From: GCA-2684655 sp045105235
GTDB lineage: Bacteria; Planctomycetota; UBA1135; UBA2386
Length of the DNA stretch: 64,000 bases
Direction: 5' to 3'
Assembly (NCBI GenBank): GCA_045105235.1
Contig: JBGCDH010000024.1
Coordinates: forward strand, 202,564 to 266,563
In this document: piece by piece, positions 44,094-53,048 of the stretch
Position numbering within the stretch: position 1 is the first letter of the stretch
Layout: every line of letters starts with the position of its first letter
Program-made: the position numbers and the translations under genes
Notes under the pieces: model-generated
What the model was told of the DNA's origin: nothing
What the model saw: the letters and a program-made list of their open reading frames with translations, nothing else
Database searches by the model: none

Positions 44094-45857
44094 ATGCAAC
44101 CCGCCACCGACGGCCTTCGAAATGTCCCACGCACATCCGCAGCTGCCGCATTCGCCCTGGCCACGCTAGCCCTTGCTGCGACACCGGTCAGCGCGCAAGA
44201 CCTCGCCGCCCGCATCCTCAAGGAAGGCAGCGAAAACAGTCAGGTCATGCGCTTCCAGGACGCCCTTTGCCACGACATCGGCAGCCGTCTGACCGGTTCC
44301 CGCGGATTCGACCGCGCCGCCGACTGGGCCGTCGCCGAGTTTGAAAAGATGGGCCTCGAAGCCAAGCTATCGCCGTGGGGCGAATGGAAAGTCGGCTGGG
44401 ACCGCGGCCAGTGGATGGGTCGCATGGTCGCCCCCAAAGGTCTCGAACTGCAGGTAGCGTGCCCCGCCTGGACCGAAGGCACACGCGGGATCCAGCGCGG
44501 CACCCTGGTGCGCATGCCGGCCGACGAGGCTGGCCTCGAGGCACTGCGCGCCATGCTCGACGACGACGACGGCGTGGATGGAACATCGCACTGGCTCTAT
44601 GGCGCGCTGCCGCGCGGCGAACTCGGCAACGCAACCCGCGAGCTGTTCGAACGCGACGACGTCATCGGCATCGTGCAGTCGGCGTCGAGCACCAACTGGA
44701 ACAGCAAGGACTACCCCAACCAAATCCGCGTCTTCGGCAGCCGCACCGCACCGCTGCTGGCCTACGACCAGCGACAGCGCTGGCCACAGGCCGTCGTGCG
44801 CGACGACCAGGCCATCCAGCTCAGCGAAGCGCTCAAGGGTGACGAGCCGGTCGTCGTCGAATTCGAGCTGCGCAACCGCTGGCGGCAGGGCCCGGTCACG
44901 CTCAACAACGTGGTCGCCGACCTCGTCGGCACGGAGTTCCCCGACGAATACGTGATCATCTGCGCACACCTCGACAGCTGGCACCAAGCCACGGGTGCAA
45001 CCGACAACGGCACCGGCACGTGCTCAACGCTCGAGTGCGCACGCATTCTGACCACGCTCGGCTTTCGCCCCAAGCGCACGATCCGCTTCCTTCTGTGGGG
45101 CGGCGAAGAGCAGGGACTGCTCGGCTCGCGCCAGTATGTGGTGCAAAACCGAACGCGCATGCACAAGGTGTCCGCCGTGTTCAACCACGACAGCGGCACC
45201 AACTGGGCCTACAGCCTGTCGATCGCGGCATCGCACGAAGAGGACTTCGCCAAGATCATCCAGCCGATCGTTGCCGGCATGCAGCCACCCGAAGCGAGCC
45301 ATCAGGGAGACGTCTTTACCGTGCGGCCCACGGCGGTCATGCGTCCTGCCGGCGGCGGCAGCGACCACGCATCGTTTGCGGCGGTTGGCGTGCCGGCGTT
45401 TAGCTGGCGCCTCAAGGGCCCCGTGCCCTACGGCCGCGGTTGGCACTCACAGTGGGACACCTATTCGATCGTGCGCCCCGACTTTCAAAAGCACAACGCG
45501 ACGGTCTTTGCCGTTGTGGCCGCCGGCGTAGCGGACCTGGACCATATGCTGTCGCGCACCGGCGTCGAGCGCGCCACGCCGGGCGGCCGCCGCTCCCGCG
45601 TCAACGCGCAGCTGATCGTCGAGACGTGGCTGGGCGTCGAGCTCGATGGCACCAAGCTCACGACCGTCGTCAACGACGGTCTCGGCGCCAAAAACCGCCT
45701 GCTCGCCGGCGACGCCTTCGCCACGGTTGACGGCACGGATGTCGCCAACAGCCGCGAGCTGCTCGCTGCACTGCGATCCGGCAACTCGGAGAATGGCGCT
45801 GTCGACGTCGTCGTTCGCCGCGGCGAAGAAGACGTCAAGCTGCGGCTCAAGCTCTGA
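44094..45857 (+). CDS. exported M28 family metallopeptidase
   Basis: 587 residues, signal peptide (AAAAFALATLALAATPVSAQ), then an M28-type zinc aminopeptidase domain. Ligands are recognisable in order: IICAHLDSW (His), GATDNGTGTCS (bridging Asp), LLWGGEEQGLLGS (catalytic Glu and ligand), NHDSGTNW (Asp), SDHASF (His). The region before this (residues about 100-270) is a PA-like insert, and the C-terminal about 80 residues (VVNDGLGAKNRLLAGDAFAT) resemble a PDZ-like domain. It probably trims peptides from proteins in the periplasm or outside. ATG 44094 begins the signal peptide, 34 bases after the sulfatase stop, so the two genes may be one transcript. Confidence 0.88.
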   Translation: MQPATDGLRNVPRTSAAAAFALATLALAATPVSAQDLAARILKEGSENSQVMRFQDALCHDIGSRLTGSRGFDRAADWAVAEFEKMGLEAKLSPWGEWKVGWDRGQWMGRMVAPKGLELQVACPAWTEGTRGIQRGTLVRMPADEAGLEALRAMLDDDDGVDGTSHWLYGALPRGELGNATRELFERDDVIGIVQSASSTNWNSKDYPNQIRVFGSRTAPLLAYDQRQRWPQAVVRDDQAIQLSEALKGDEPVVVEFELRNRWRQGPVTLNNVVADLVGTEFPDEYVIICAHLDSWHQATGATDNGTGTCSTLECARILTTLGFRPKRTIRFLLWGGEEQGLLGSRQYVVQNRTRMHKVSAVFNHDSGTNWAYSLSIAASHEEDFAKIIQPIVAGMQPPEASHQGDVFTVRPTAVMRPAGGGSDHASFAAVGVPAFSWRLKGPVPYGRGWHSQWDTYSIVRPDFQKHNATVFAVVAAGVADLDHMLSRTGVERATPGGRRSRVNAQLIVETWLGVELDGTKLTTVVNDGLGAKNRLLAGDAFATVDGTDVANSRELLAALRSGNSENGAVDVVVRRGEEDVKLRLKL

Positions 45858-45985
45858 GCGACCGGCCGCGGGCCGCGCAGGCGAACCGTAGAAAAGGCCA
45901 ACACTCGATCGGCAGGGCCGGCATTCTCCGCAATTTCCGGGCAGAGTTCGGTCCCTTCGCGAGTCGTTCTGCCGATAGTAGGGGC

Positions 45986-46945
45986 GTGGCGAAGACCGAC
46001 TCGATCACGTTCCACGTGCCGGCCAGCGCGGCCAACCTGGGCCCCGGCTATGGCGTTGTCGGCCTTGCGCTCGACCTGCCGCTGGGCATCACGGTCGAAC
46101 CGCGCAGCGACGGCGAGCTGCTGGTCGAGCGGCGCGACGATCCGTCAGCACATCTCGAAGACCCGCGCCACGATCCCGTGCTGCGCGGGCTCAAGCGCGG
46201 CGCCGAGCTGTTTTCGGTCTCGCTGCAGAAGGGCATGTCGATCGTGGTCGAAGGAACGATTCCGCGCGGCACCGGCATGGGCACGGTGTCCGCGGGCTTT
46301 GCCGCCGGCCTCGGGGCTGCCGTGCGCCTGGCCAAGAAAAAGCCCAGAGTCGACGCGGTGCTCGATGCACTCGTCTCGCTTGGCGGCGACCCTGCCCACG
46401 GCGCCGCAGCGCTGCTCGGTGGCTTGACCGTCACAACGCAGCTGTCGCTGCCGCAAGCCAGCGAGGTGCGCTATCGGCCGCTGGACCTGACGATCCACGA
46501 AGACTGGCACTACGTGATCGCGCTCCCGGACGTGCAGATGGGCACCGCCGACACCAAACGCGTGCTGCCGCCGACCTTGCCGCACGCCGCCACCAGGCGC
46601 AGCACCGGCCGCGCCTTTGGCATCGCCCGGGCGCTCGAGCAGGGCGACGAAGACCTGCTGCGGCAGTGCATCATCGACGAGGTCCACCTGCCCTACCGCC
46701 GCCGCTTGGTGCCTGGCGCCGACCAAGCACTGACGGATGCCGTGGACGCAGGGGCTGCTGGCGCGACGATCTGCGGCCACGGCCCGGGACTGATCGCCTT
46801 CACAACCGTGCAGGGCCGCATTCCAGAAATCGCCAAAGCGATGGTGCACGCGCTGGCCCTGGCGGGCCGCGAAGCGACGACCTTGACCCTCAAAAATGCG
46901 TTCTACGGCGCTTTCCCGGCCGCCCCGATCATGGACGCGAGCTAG
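45986..46945 (+). CDS. thrB: homoserine kinase (GHMP family)
   Basis: Phosphorylates homoserine in threonine synthesis. The 319-residue protein has the N-terminal ITFHVPASAANLGPGYGVVG motif typical of ThrB and a GHMP phosphate loop in relaxed form (TIPRGTGMGTVSAGFAAGLG). The C-terminal GATICGHGPGLIAFT matches motif 3 of GHMP kinases. The relaxed loop makes another GHMP substrate possible, but ThrB is the best reading. Start GTG at 45986. It is followed at once by a hairpin terminator and then the valine tRNA gene. No hom or thrC is present in the window. Confidence 0.8.
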   Translation: MAKTDSITFHVPASAANLGPGYGVVGLALDLPLGITVEPRSDGELLVERRDDPSAHLEDPRHDPVLRGLKRGAELFSVSLQKGMSIVVEGTIPRGTGMGTVSAGFAAGLGAAVRLAKKKPRVDAVLDALVSLGGDPAHGAAALLGGLTVTTQLSLPQASEVRYRPLDLTIHEDWHYVIALPDVQMGTADTKRVLPPTLPHAATRRSTGRAFGIARALEQGDEDLLRQCIIDEVHLPYRRRLVPGADQALTDAVDAGAAGATICGHGPGLIAFTTVQGRIPEIAKAMVHALALAGREATTLTLKNAFYGAFPAAPIMDAS

Positions 46946-46980
46946 CACTTGCGGGCGCGCGCCCGGATCGCTAGCTTTTC
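46942..46980 (+). terminator. Rho-independent terminator overlapping the homoserine kinase stop
   Basis: GCTAGC at 46942-46947 pairs with its twin at 46971-46976, enclosing an inner GGGCGCGCGCCC dyad, and TTTT follows. The stem includes the stop codon of the kinase gene. Confidence 0.6.
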
Positions 46981-47002
46981 CGCCCCGGCACTGCGGTGCC
47001 CC

Positions 47003-47078
47003 GGGCCGTTAACTCAGTTGGTAGAGTGCGACCGTCACATGGTCGAAGTCGCAAGTTCGAGTCTTGCACGGCCCACCA
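47003..47078 (+). tRNA. tRNA-Val (anticodon CAC)
   Basis: A 76-base cloverleaf. Acceptor stem GGGCCGT pairs with ACGGCCC, D arm ACTC/GAGT, anticodon stem CGACC/GGTCG with loop GTCACAT (anticodon CAC, reading GUG valine codons), T arm GCAAG/CTTGC with TTCGAGT, and an encoded CCA end. Loop position 32 is G, which is uncommon. It stands alone, just after the homoserine kinase terminator. Confidence 0.95.
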
Positions 47079-47133
47079 TTTCGCCGGCACGCGATCTCGC
47101 AGAGCTGGTGTCTGGCCAAGCAGAGCGTCCGTG

Positions 47134-47177
47134 ATCGCAGCCGCAAAGCCATCGCAGCCGCAAAGCCATCGCAGCCC
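47134..47177. repeat. 17-bp tandem repeat (ATCGCAGCCGCAAAGCC)
   Basis: Two perfect adjacent copies and 10 bases of a third, in the gap between the valine tRNA and the LarA-like gene. Simple tandem expansion with no gene content. Confidence 0.75.
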
Positions 47178-47230
47178 GTCAAAGACGATGCGAGCTGCGC
47201 CTGCTGGAGCCACGCCGTTCGAGCGAGCGG

Positions 47231-48529
47231 CTAGGAGCTGCGCAACATCGTGTAGGGCCCCTCGGGGATCACGGCGATGCGAGCATCGGGCCGCGACTGA
47301 TGGAACGCATCGATGTAGGCCTGGGCCCGCTGGCGCGCGTCGCCAACACCTGGTGCGGGAACCATCGGCAGTTGGCTTTGCAGCTCTGCGGACAAGCCGT
47401 CGTTGACGACGACGACGCCGTCTCGGCCGATGCGCTCCAGCACGCGCGTCTGCATTTGGTATTGCCACTGGTCCTTGCCCGTATCTTCCGTGCTGCGGAT
47501 CGCCTCGAGGAACGCTCGGTGGTCGCGCCCGTAGCGCGTCATGAGATCCGCAAACTCGGGCGAACCGACCTCGGTGCAGGCAGCACACATCAACAGCTTG
47601 GAGTCGCTGTGCAGCGCCGGCAACGCGGTGACCATGCCCTTGATCGTCTGGTAGAACGATTCGTCGAGCGGGTAGCCACCTGCAGACTGCACGACGAGAT
47701 CGTAGGGCGCGGAGACGGGCGCCGAGGTCCACTGCGCAACCTGCTCGCAGCCGCGTTCATGGGCTAGCAGGAGATCGCCGGCAAAGACCCCGGCCAGGTC
47801 GCGATCGTGCGTGATGGCAGCATTGACGAGGAAGTCGCAGCCGACCCGGCGCGCGATGTCTAGACCGAGTTCGTGGCATGGGTTGCCGATCAGGACGCCC
47901 TCGACCGCGGCCGGATCCCCCATGATTCGGTAGCCGTGGAAACGCTGCACGGTCTCAAGATCAACCAAGCCGGGGCAGATGCCCTTGCGCCCGCCGGAGT
48001 AGCCCGCCATGAAGTGCGGCTCGATCAGCCCCGTGACGATGCGCAAATCAGCGTCGCGGTAGATGCGATTGATCGAGACCGGCGGGTCCTCACAGACGCG
48101 CACCAGCATGTCCTGCCGGTCGGCTTCGTGATCGACGACGCGACATCGCGCCAGCAGCTGCCGACCCAGCATGGTCTCGCGCTCTGCCGGCGTGGACGGC
48201 CGATGCATGCCCGTCGCAATCAAAATCGTGCAGGCCGCATCCTCGATCCCGGCGGCGTTCAACTCGGCCAGAATCGCCCCGATGAGCAGCTTGTTGGGAA
48301 CCGGGCGCGTGATGTCACTCATCGTGATCACGACCGAATCCGGCCGCTTCGCCAGCGCGACCTCACGCAGCGCCGGGCTGCCAATCGGTCCTCGGAGAGC
48401 CTCGACAACGGCTGCCTTGGGTTCCGGCACGGACGGAATCTCTGGCCCGCGCAGCACGTCGGCCGACTCCGGCACGTTCAACATCAGCCGACTGCGACCG
48501 AAAAGAACGCCGACTTCGCGTGTAGTCAT
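47231..48529 (-). CDS. LarA-like (nickel-pincer lactate racemase family) protein
   Basis: 432 residues of the LarA/DUF2088 family. LarA interconverts D- and L-lactate using a nickel-pincer nucleotide cofactor bound to a lysine; several homologues act on other 2-hydroxy acids. Family motifs are present: MSDITRPVP, LIATGMHRPSTPAE, VVDHEADRQD, EPHFMAGYSGGRKGICPGL (the Lys in SGGRK is the cofactor site) and GNPCHELGL. The start is ATG at 48529. No larB, larC or larE is in the window, so the cofactor would come from elsewhere. It ends about 150 bases from the tRNA. Substrate is unproven. Confidence 0.85.
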   Translation of the reverse strand: MTTREVGVLFGRSRLMLNVPESADVLRGPEIPSVPEPKAAVVEALRGPIGSPALREVALAKRPDSVVITMSDITRPVPNKLLIGAILAELNAAGIEDAACTILIATGMHRPSTPAERETMLGRQLLARCRVVDHEADRQDMLVRVCEDPPVSINRIYRDADLRIVTGLIEPHFMAGYSGGRKGICPGLVDLETVQRFHGYRIMGDPAAVEGVLIGNPCHELGLDIARRVGCDFLVNAAITHDRDLAGVFAGDLLLAHERGCEQVAQWTSAPVSAPYDLVVQSAGGYPLDESFYQTIKGMVTALPALHSDSKLLMCAACTEVGSPEFADLMTRYGRDHRAFLEAIRSTEDTGKDQWQYQMQTRVLERIGRDGVVVVNDGLSAELQSQLPMVPAPGVGDARQRAQAYIDAFHQSRPDARIAVIPEGPYTMLRSS

Positions 48530-48633
48530 GACGCACAGGATCGGGGCAACAGGGCCGCTGTCAATGATTGCGCCTCGCCCCGCACGCACATCGTGCTGCC
48601 GGGCTATCGCGGCTTGCTATGTTGGCGGCCGTG

Positions 48634-49161
48634 ATGCCGAAGCCTGCCGTAGCGAATGCCGACGTCGACGAACTCCGCGCCCGCTTTGCGCACCACCGCG
48701 TGCAGATCCGCGCCAAGTCGTCGTCGCGCATCATGCGATGGTGTGCGCGCTTCGCACGGCTCTTCGGCAACCCACGATTCCAGTCACACTTTTGGACGAC
48801 TCTGGGGCGCACCATCTACTACCCGACCCTCGTCGACGACCCGTGGCGCCACCCCCGCGTCCTTCGCCATGAGCTCGTGCACGTGCGACAGTGGCAGCGC
48901 TGGGGACTGCTGTTCTGGATCAGCTACCTGCTGCTGCCGCTTCCCGTAGGCCTCGCCTGGTGTCGATGGCGCTGGGAGCGAGAGGCCTACCTTGAGGACC
49001 TCGCGCAGGCGGCCAACGTAGACATGGCGATGGAGCACATTGTCCAGTCGCTCTGGCGCAACTACGGGTGGGCCTGGCCGCGGCCTTGGATGCGCCGGTG
49101 GTTTCGGCGCAAGCTGCAGCGCAACGAGTCGGACTATTCGCCTCGCTCGAGCAGGAGCTGA
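48634..49161 (+). CDS. small HExxH-containing membrane-associated protein
   Basis: 175 residues. A zinc-metalloprotease-like motif, VLRHELVHVRQWQRWG (HELVH), lies in the middle, followed by one membrane-spanning segment (LLFWISYLLLPLPVGLAW) and a Trp/Arg-rich C-terminus. The third zinc ligand is probably a Glu in REAYLEDLAQ after the membrane segment. Similar small orphan HExxH proteins are of unknown function; a role as a membrane-bound peptidase is an inference. The start could be ATG 48619, GTG 48631 or ATG 48634. Its last 28 bases overlap the convergent chemoreceptor gene. Confidence 0.65.
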   Translation: MPKPAVANADVDELRARFAHHRVQIRAKSSSRIMRWCARFARLFGNPRFQSHFWTTLGRTIYYPTLVDDPWRHPRVLRHELVHVRQWQRWGLLFWISYLLLPLPVGLAWCRWRWEREAYLEDLAQAANVDMAMEHIVQSLWRNYGWAWPRPWMRRWFRRKLQRNESDYSPRSSRS

Positions 49162-50471
49162 GCCGTCAAGGCCATCTCGCTCAGCACGGCCGACTGCTCT
49201 TCCACTGCTGCCGACGCGCTGAGCGCAGCGGCGCTGGTTGCCTGCATGCTCTCCGCAACGCGAGCAATCGCCGCCTCAGCACTCGAAGAACGCGCCTGGA
49301 TCGCATCCACCCGCTGGCGGATTCTCTGCGTGGCGTCTGCCGTGCCAATGGAGAGCTTCTTGACCTCGCCGGCTACGACGGAAAATCCCAGCCCCGCCGA
49401 GCCCGCCCGCGCGGCTTCGACAGCCGCGTTGACCGCGAGCAAGTTGCTCTGATCCGCCAAATCGTGGATGAGATCCAACACCTCTCCGATTTCTCGGCTC
49501 GCGCTGACGAGTTCGAGCATTTCCCTGCGCGCGCACTCGGTCTCGGCGGTCACAGAAGCTGCCGCGTTGGCGTTGGCTGCGATCCGTTCTGCGATCATCG
49601 ACGCGGACCCGCCAACATCCGCCACACTGGTCGCCATCGACCGAGCCGCGTTTTGCGTCGCGAGCTCATCGCGCTTCGTCGCCGAGATATCCGACGCAAC
49701 CTTGACGATCTTGAAGGGGCGCCCAGCGCCATCCAAAATGGGAAAGTAGAACGCGTTTAGCCAGACGGACTGGCCGTTCTTGTCAACGCGCTCGAACTCG
49801 CCAGAGAAGGACTCCCCGGCGCGCAATCGCCGCCAAAACGTCTCGTAGCTCGATGCGGCAACACACGCTTTGCTGCAAAAGATCCTGTGGTGCTCGCCGA
49901 CGATCTCGCGGAGATCCCGGTAGCCCATGGTCTGCAGGAACAGCGGGTTCGCGGTGCGGACACAGCCATCGAGCCCGAATTCAATCGTAGCCATGCAGCG
50001 GTGGATGGCGTCCCCTTGACCACGCAAGGTGTGCGCAGCCGTGACGTCCTGCCACTCGATTCGATAGCCACAGAATCGGCCGCGCGCGTCCCTGGTCGCG
50101 CTTGTGCGCAGCTCAATCCTCTTCGTCCCAACCTCGAAATCCTCCGTGTGCGGCAATCGACGCTGGTCGCGAAGAATCTCGCGCAGCGAGTCGGTCCGAT
50201 CGATCAGATCGAGTAGCGAGTGCTCCGCGTCGCGAGCGCCGACAGCGCCCACGGGAACAACACCTGCACGGGCGGAGCCTCCAACCGGACCTTCGGATGC
50301 CAGGTGCTCACGCAACGAGGCAAGCAGGTCGGCACTCGCGTCGTTCATGTAGACCGTCGCAAACTCCCGGTCGACCAGCAGCACGGGCAAAGCCAGCCCA
50401 TCCAGTTCGCGATGGGAGACGGGCTTCGTTCGGCCCCATCGCGCCGACCAACGTCTAAGGGTTTCAAACAT
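49134..50471 (-). CDS. soluble methyl-accepting chemotaxis-type receptor with PAS domains
   Basis: 445 residues, no membrane segment. Two PAS regions are visible: an N-terminal one (LPVLLVDREFATVYMNDASA, with FCGYRIEWQDVTAAH) and a second (CMATIEFGLDGCVRTANPLF to ILDGAGRPFKIVKVASDIS). A shortened chemoreceptor signalling domain follows with the conserved hairpin DLADQSNLLAVNAAVEAARAG and GFSVVAGEVKKLS. It would sense a cytoplasmic cue, perhaps redox or a small molecule, and pass it to CheA/CheW, none of which are here. Start ATG 50471 is supported by GGGGGCGAG upstream. Second gene of a pair with the membrane receptor. It overlaps the HExxH gene by 28 bases. Confidence 0.87.
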   Translation of the reverse strand: MFETLRRWSARWGRTKPVSHRELDGLALPVLLVDREFATVYMNDASADLLASLREHLASEGPVGGSARAGVVPVGAVGARDAEHSLLDLIDRTDSLREILRDQRRLPHTEDFEVGTKRIELRTSATRDARGRFCGYRIEWQDVTAAHTLRGQGDAIHRCMATIEFGLDGCVRTANPLFLQTMGYRDLREIVGEHHRIFCSKACVAASSYETFWRRLRAGESFSGEFERVDKNGQSVWLNAFYFPILDGAGRPFKIVKVASDISATKRDELATQNAARSMATSVADVGGSASMIAERIAANANAAASVTAETECARREMLELVSASREIGEVLDLIHDLADQSNLLAVNAAVEAARAGSAGLGFSVVAGEVKKLSIGTADATQRIRQRVDAIQARSSSAEAAIARVAESMQATSAAALSASAAVEEQSAVLSEMALTAQLLLERGE

Positions 50472-50548
50472 CTCGCCCCCGCTTCGGCGTAACCAACTGC
50501 GCCGAGCACGAAAGCACGGCATCGGGCATCGCGACGACCGCCATCGAG

Positions 50549-51673
50549 CTACTCGCTCGCCCCCTGCGACGAGGAGACGCGGAACGACTTGAGCAGCGAG
50601 CGCAGCTCTTCGGTCTTGCTTGCGGACGCTGCCGCACTCTGGGCCACCTGACACGACGTCGCCGCGTTTCGCTGCACGACAACGTCGATGGTGGCGAGGT
50701 TTCGATTCGCCTGCTGGACGCCGTCCGCCTGATCCGTCGCAGAGCTTTCGATCTCGCTGAGCACGCCGTCGACTTTGCTATAGGCCGTGACGATTCCGGC
50801 CAGACCGGCCTCGACTTCGCTCGCCAGCTGGTTGCCTCTCTCACTGCGTTCGGTCGACGAGCGAATCAGTGCCGCCGTATCCCGAGCGGCCTTGGCGCTG
50901 CGCTGCGCCAGACTGCGCACCTCTTCGGCCACCACAGCAAAGCCCTTGCCCGCCTCACCGGCCCGCGCTGCTTCGACTGCCGCATTGAGCGCCAGCAAGT
51001 TGGTTTGGAATGCGATCTCATCGATGACTTGGATCACCTTGGCGACTTCGAGACTGCTCTCGCGAATCTCTTTGACAGCCTCCGTGAGATCCCGGGTGGT
51101 GTTGGCACCACGGTTTGCAGCTTCGGTCGCTTCTTGGCTGTACGAGCTCACGGTGCGCGCGCTATCGGCCGTTTCCTGGCAGACCGCGGCGATCTCCTGC
51201 ATGGTCGCCGAAATCTCCTGCAGCCCTGCCGCCTGCTCCGATGAAGCCACCGACATATCGCTCGCACTCTCATTGAGGCCGTTCGATGCCTGGTCGATTT
51301 CCTCCGAAATCCCGAGCACCCGCGCGATGGTGGCATCCATTTGCCCGAGGAAGCGGTCGCAGTGCGAGGCTGCAATTGCGATCTCGTCGCCATCGCCGTC
51401 CGCTGTGCCGAGACCGAGCCGCTGCGTCAGATCCTGCTTGCCGCTCACGAGCGCAGCCAAACGCTCTTCGAAGGCCTTTAGACGTTGCCCGATCGTGCGT
51501 ACAAGCAGCACTCCGCCCGCGACGGCGACGAGTAGCGCCAGCGCCATCGCCCCCAGCGTCAGGGGTGGCGCGCCGCCGCTCGGCAGCCGTTGCTGCATGA
51601 GCGAGACAATTGCCAGCAAGATCAAGGCCCCGATGGCGGAGCTGTAGAGAGTCAACTTGGTGGTCAATCGCAT
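50549..51673 (-). CDS. membrane methyl-accepting chemotaxis protein
   Basis: 374 residues. Two close N-terminal membrane segments (LYSSAIGALILLAIVSLM and TLGAMALALLVAVAGGVLLV) leave almost no periplasmic domain. After a HAMP-like linker (LKAFEERLAALVSGKQDLTQRL) comes a standard signalling domain with VIDEIAFQTNLLALNAAVEA, GKGFAVVAEEVRSLAQRSA and flanking coiled coil. It ends with the downstream-type tail (LLKSFRVSSSQGASE) without an obvious CheR-binding pentapeptide. Lacking an outer sensor domain, it may sense membrane or cytoplasmic state. It lies 77 bases upstream of the PAS receptor and the two are probably co-transcribed. Confidence 0.9.
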   Translation of the reverse strand: MRLTTKLTLYSSAIGALILLAIVSLMQQRLPSGGAPPLTLGAMALALLVAVAGGVLLVRTIGQRLKAFEERLAALVSGKQDLTQRLGLGTADGDGDEIAIAASHCDRFLGQMDATIARVLGISEEIDQASNGLNESASDMSVASSEQAAGLQEISATMQEIAAVCQETADSARTVSSYSQEATEAANRGANTTRDLTEAVKEIRESSLEVAKVIQVIDEIAFQTNLLALNAAVEAARAGEAGKGFAVVAEEVRSLAQRSAKAARDTAALIRSSTERSERGNQLASEVEAGLAGIVTAYSKVDGVLSEIESSATDQADGVQQANRNLATIDVVVQRNAATSCQVAQSAAASASKTEELRSLLKSFRVSSSQGASE

Positions 51674-51826
51674 AGTCGTCGCGCCAGGAGACTCCCTCCT
51701 GACCTAGCCTGAATCGGCTGCCCACCGCTGACGACTCGTCAGGACTTGCCCCAAGTTGCAAGGATCGCTCGCCGGAAACACATCGCGTGGCGCGAACCCC
51801 AGCGAAGGAGCGGTCCGGCTACGGGT

Positions 51827-52294
51827 TCAGGCGTCGACCATGCCGCGCAAGGCATCGAGCAGCGCTCGGTCCGGCTGGATCGCGCGGCGACCCGCATCCG
51901 CCGCGCGGGCGGCCTCGATCCGGGCTTCGAGATCGTCACCATCCAGGTAGGGAACGGCCATGCCGTCACCGACAAGCGCGTTGACGAGCTGCAGCTGGTG
52001 GTCGTCAATGTGCTCGCCATGACAGGCATACCGCGGGGCGACGACCGGCAGCTTGCCAACCGATAGCGCCAGCATTGCCGAGCCCGTGCCGGCGTGCGTG
52101 ATCACCACGTCCGCCTCACGCATCAACTGCTGCACAGCATCAAAGGCCAAGAATTCGTGCACATCACAATTCTGCGGCGCATACGAGCAGTTGCCGACCT
52201 GGACGACCCGCTGTTCGGCGGTCGCCAGACCATCCACGGCCCGCAACAGGCGGTCGAACGGCTGTTCGTGAGTCCCCGTGACAACGAAGATCAA
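51827..52294 (-). CDS. Alg13/PssE-like glycosyltransferase catalytic subunit
   Basis: 155 residues resembling the C-terminal half of GT28 glycosyltransferases (MurG/Alg13/PssE). MIFVVTGTHEQPFDRLL is the usual N-terminal motif, and EADVVITHAGTGSAMLALSVGKLPVVAPRY is the UDP-sugar binding segment, with HIDDHQLQLVNALV after it. Alg13 and PssE work only with an Alg14/PssD partner, which is the gene immediately upstream. The TTG start at 52294 overlaps that gene's stop (TTGA), so translation is coupled. Together they would add a sugar (UDP-GlcNAc, Glc or GlcA) to a lipid-linked acceptor. Confidence 0.82.
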   Translation of the reverse strand: MIFVVTGTHEQPFDRLLRAVDGLATAEQRVVQVGNCSYAPQNCDVHEFLAFDAVQQLMREADVVITHAGTGSAMLALSVGKLPVVAPRYACHGEHIDDHQLQLVNALVGDGMAVPYLDGDDLEARIEAARAADAGRRAIQPDRALLDALRGMVDA

Positions 52295-52749
52295 TAGATC
52301 GTACCGTAGTAGCGCGCCTTCGCGTATTGCTCCGCCAGCCCCGGCGACTGCACGAGGAAGTGGTCGACGAAGCGGTAAACCAGCTTTCCCGACAGCGACA
52401 AGTTGTCGCGGCGGGCGTAGCTCTCGATGTAGATGGTCCGGATCCCCTGGCGCCTGGCTTGGATCAGGTAGGGCACCGCAACCCCGGCCCCGGTGCTGAT
52501 CACAACGTCTGGCTGCTCCTCGCGGATCACCTTGCGGGCCATCCGCCAGTTGCGCCAGAGATTGCGCAGGTTGCGATTCGTAGGGAAAAACCCCCAGTGG
52601 ACTTTCTCTTCTTTGAGCAGTGAGCGCGTGTCGGACTTGTCGAAGCTGACCCAGCTCCGATCGTAGTCACTCCACAACGGTCCCAACAAGCTGTGCAGCT
52701 GGAGCAGGTGCCCCCCAGAGGAGCAGATCAGTAGCAGCTTTTTGGGCAT
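52291..52749 (-). CDS. Alg14/PssD-like glycosyltransferase membrane subunit
   Basis: 152 residues resembling the Alg14/PssD family: KLLLICSSGGHLLQL at the N-terminus, DVVISTGAGVAVPYLIQARR, TIYIESYARRDNLSLSG and FLVQSPGLAEQYAKA near the end. Alg14-type subunits recruit the catalytic Alg13-like partner to the membrane and help bind acceptor. The first ATG of the family motif is at 52749; an in-frame start at 52896 would add 49 residues not found in the family. No exopolysaccharide cluster surrounds the pair, which is unusual. Confidence 0.8.
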   Translation of the reverse strand: MPKKLLLICSSGGHLLQLHSLLGPLWSDYDRSWVSFDKSDTRSLLKEEKVHWGFFPTNRNLRNLWRNWRMARKVIREEQPDVVISTGAGVAVPYLIQARRQGIRTIYIESYARRDNLSLSGKLVYRFVDHFLVQSPGLAEQYAKARYYGTIY

Positions 52750-53048
52750 CAATCGAACAGAAGAGACTTCCTGACAATGAACCAGGATGCGCCCGGCCAC
52801 CAGCATGGATTTCCTTGACGGAGGATCCAGGAAATCCTGGAGACGCGCCAGAATCGACACGCCAAGCCCCTGTGGGCCATCGCCACAGACCGTCAACCGT
52901 CACCGGCAGAGACCTCAAGCCTGTTGGGATTGGCGGATCGGAACGGGCCCGTCCTGCGCATTGGCAATATCGGGATCGACGGCCTCCGTACTTCAGCTGT
53001 CCTTTCCACACTTTGCCCCAGCCGAGGGCCGGCCTATCCTCGACCCGC

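Noticed and set aside
52750..53048. Small open frames in the divergent gap between the Alg14-like gene and dctQ
   Set aside because: Arg-rich, no ribosome sites, not related to any recognisable protein; the gap is better seen as a promoter region.
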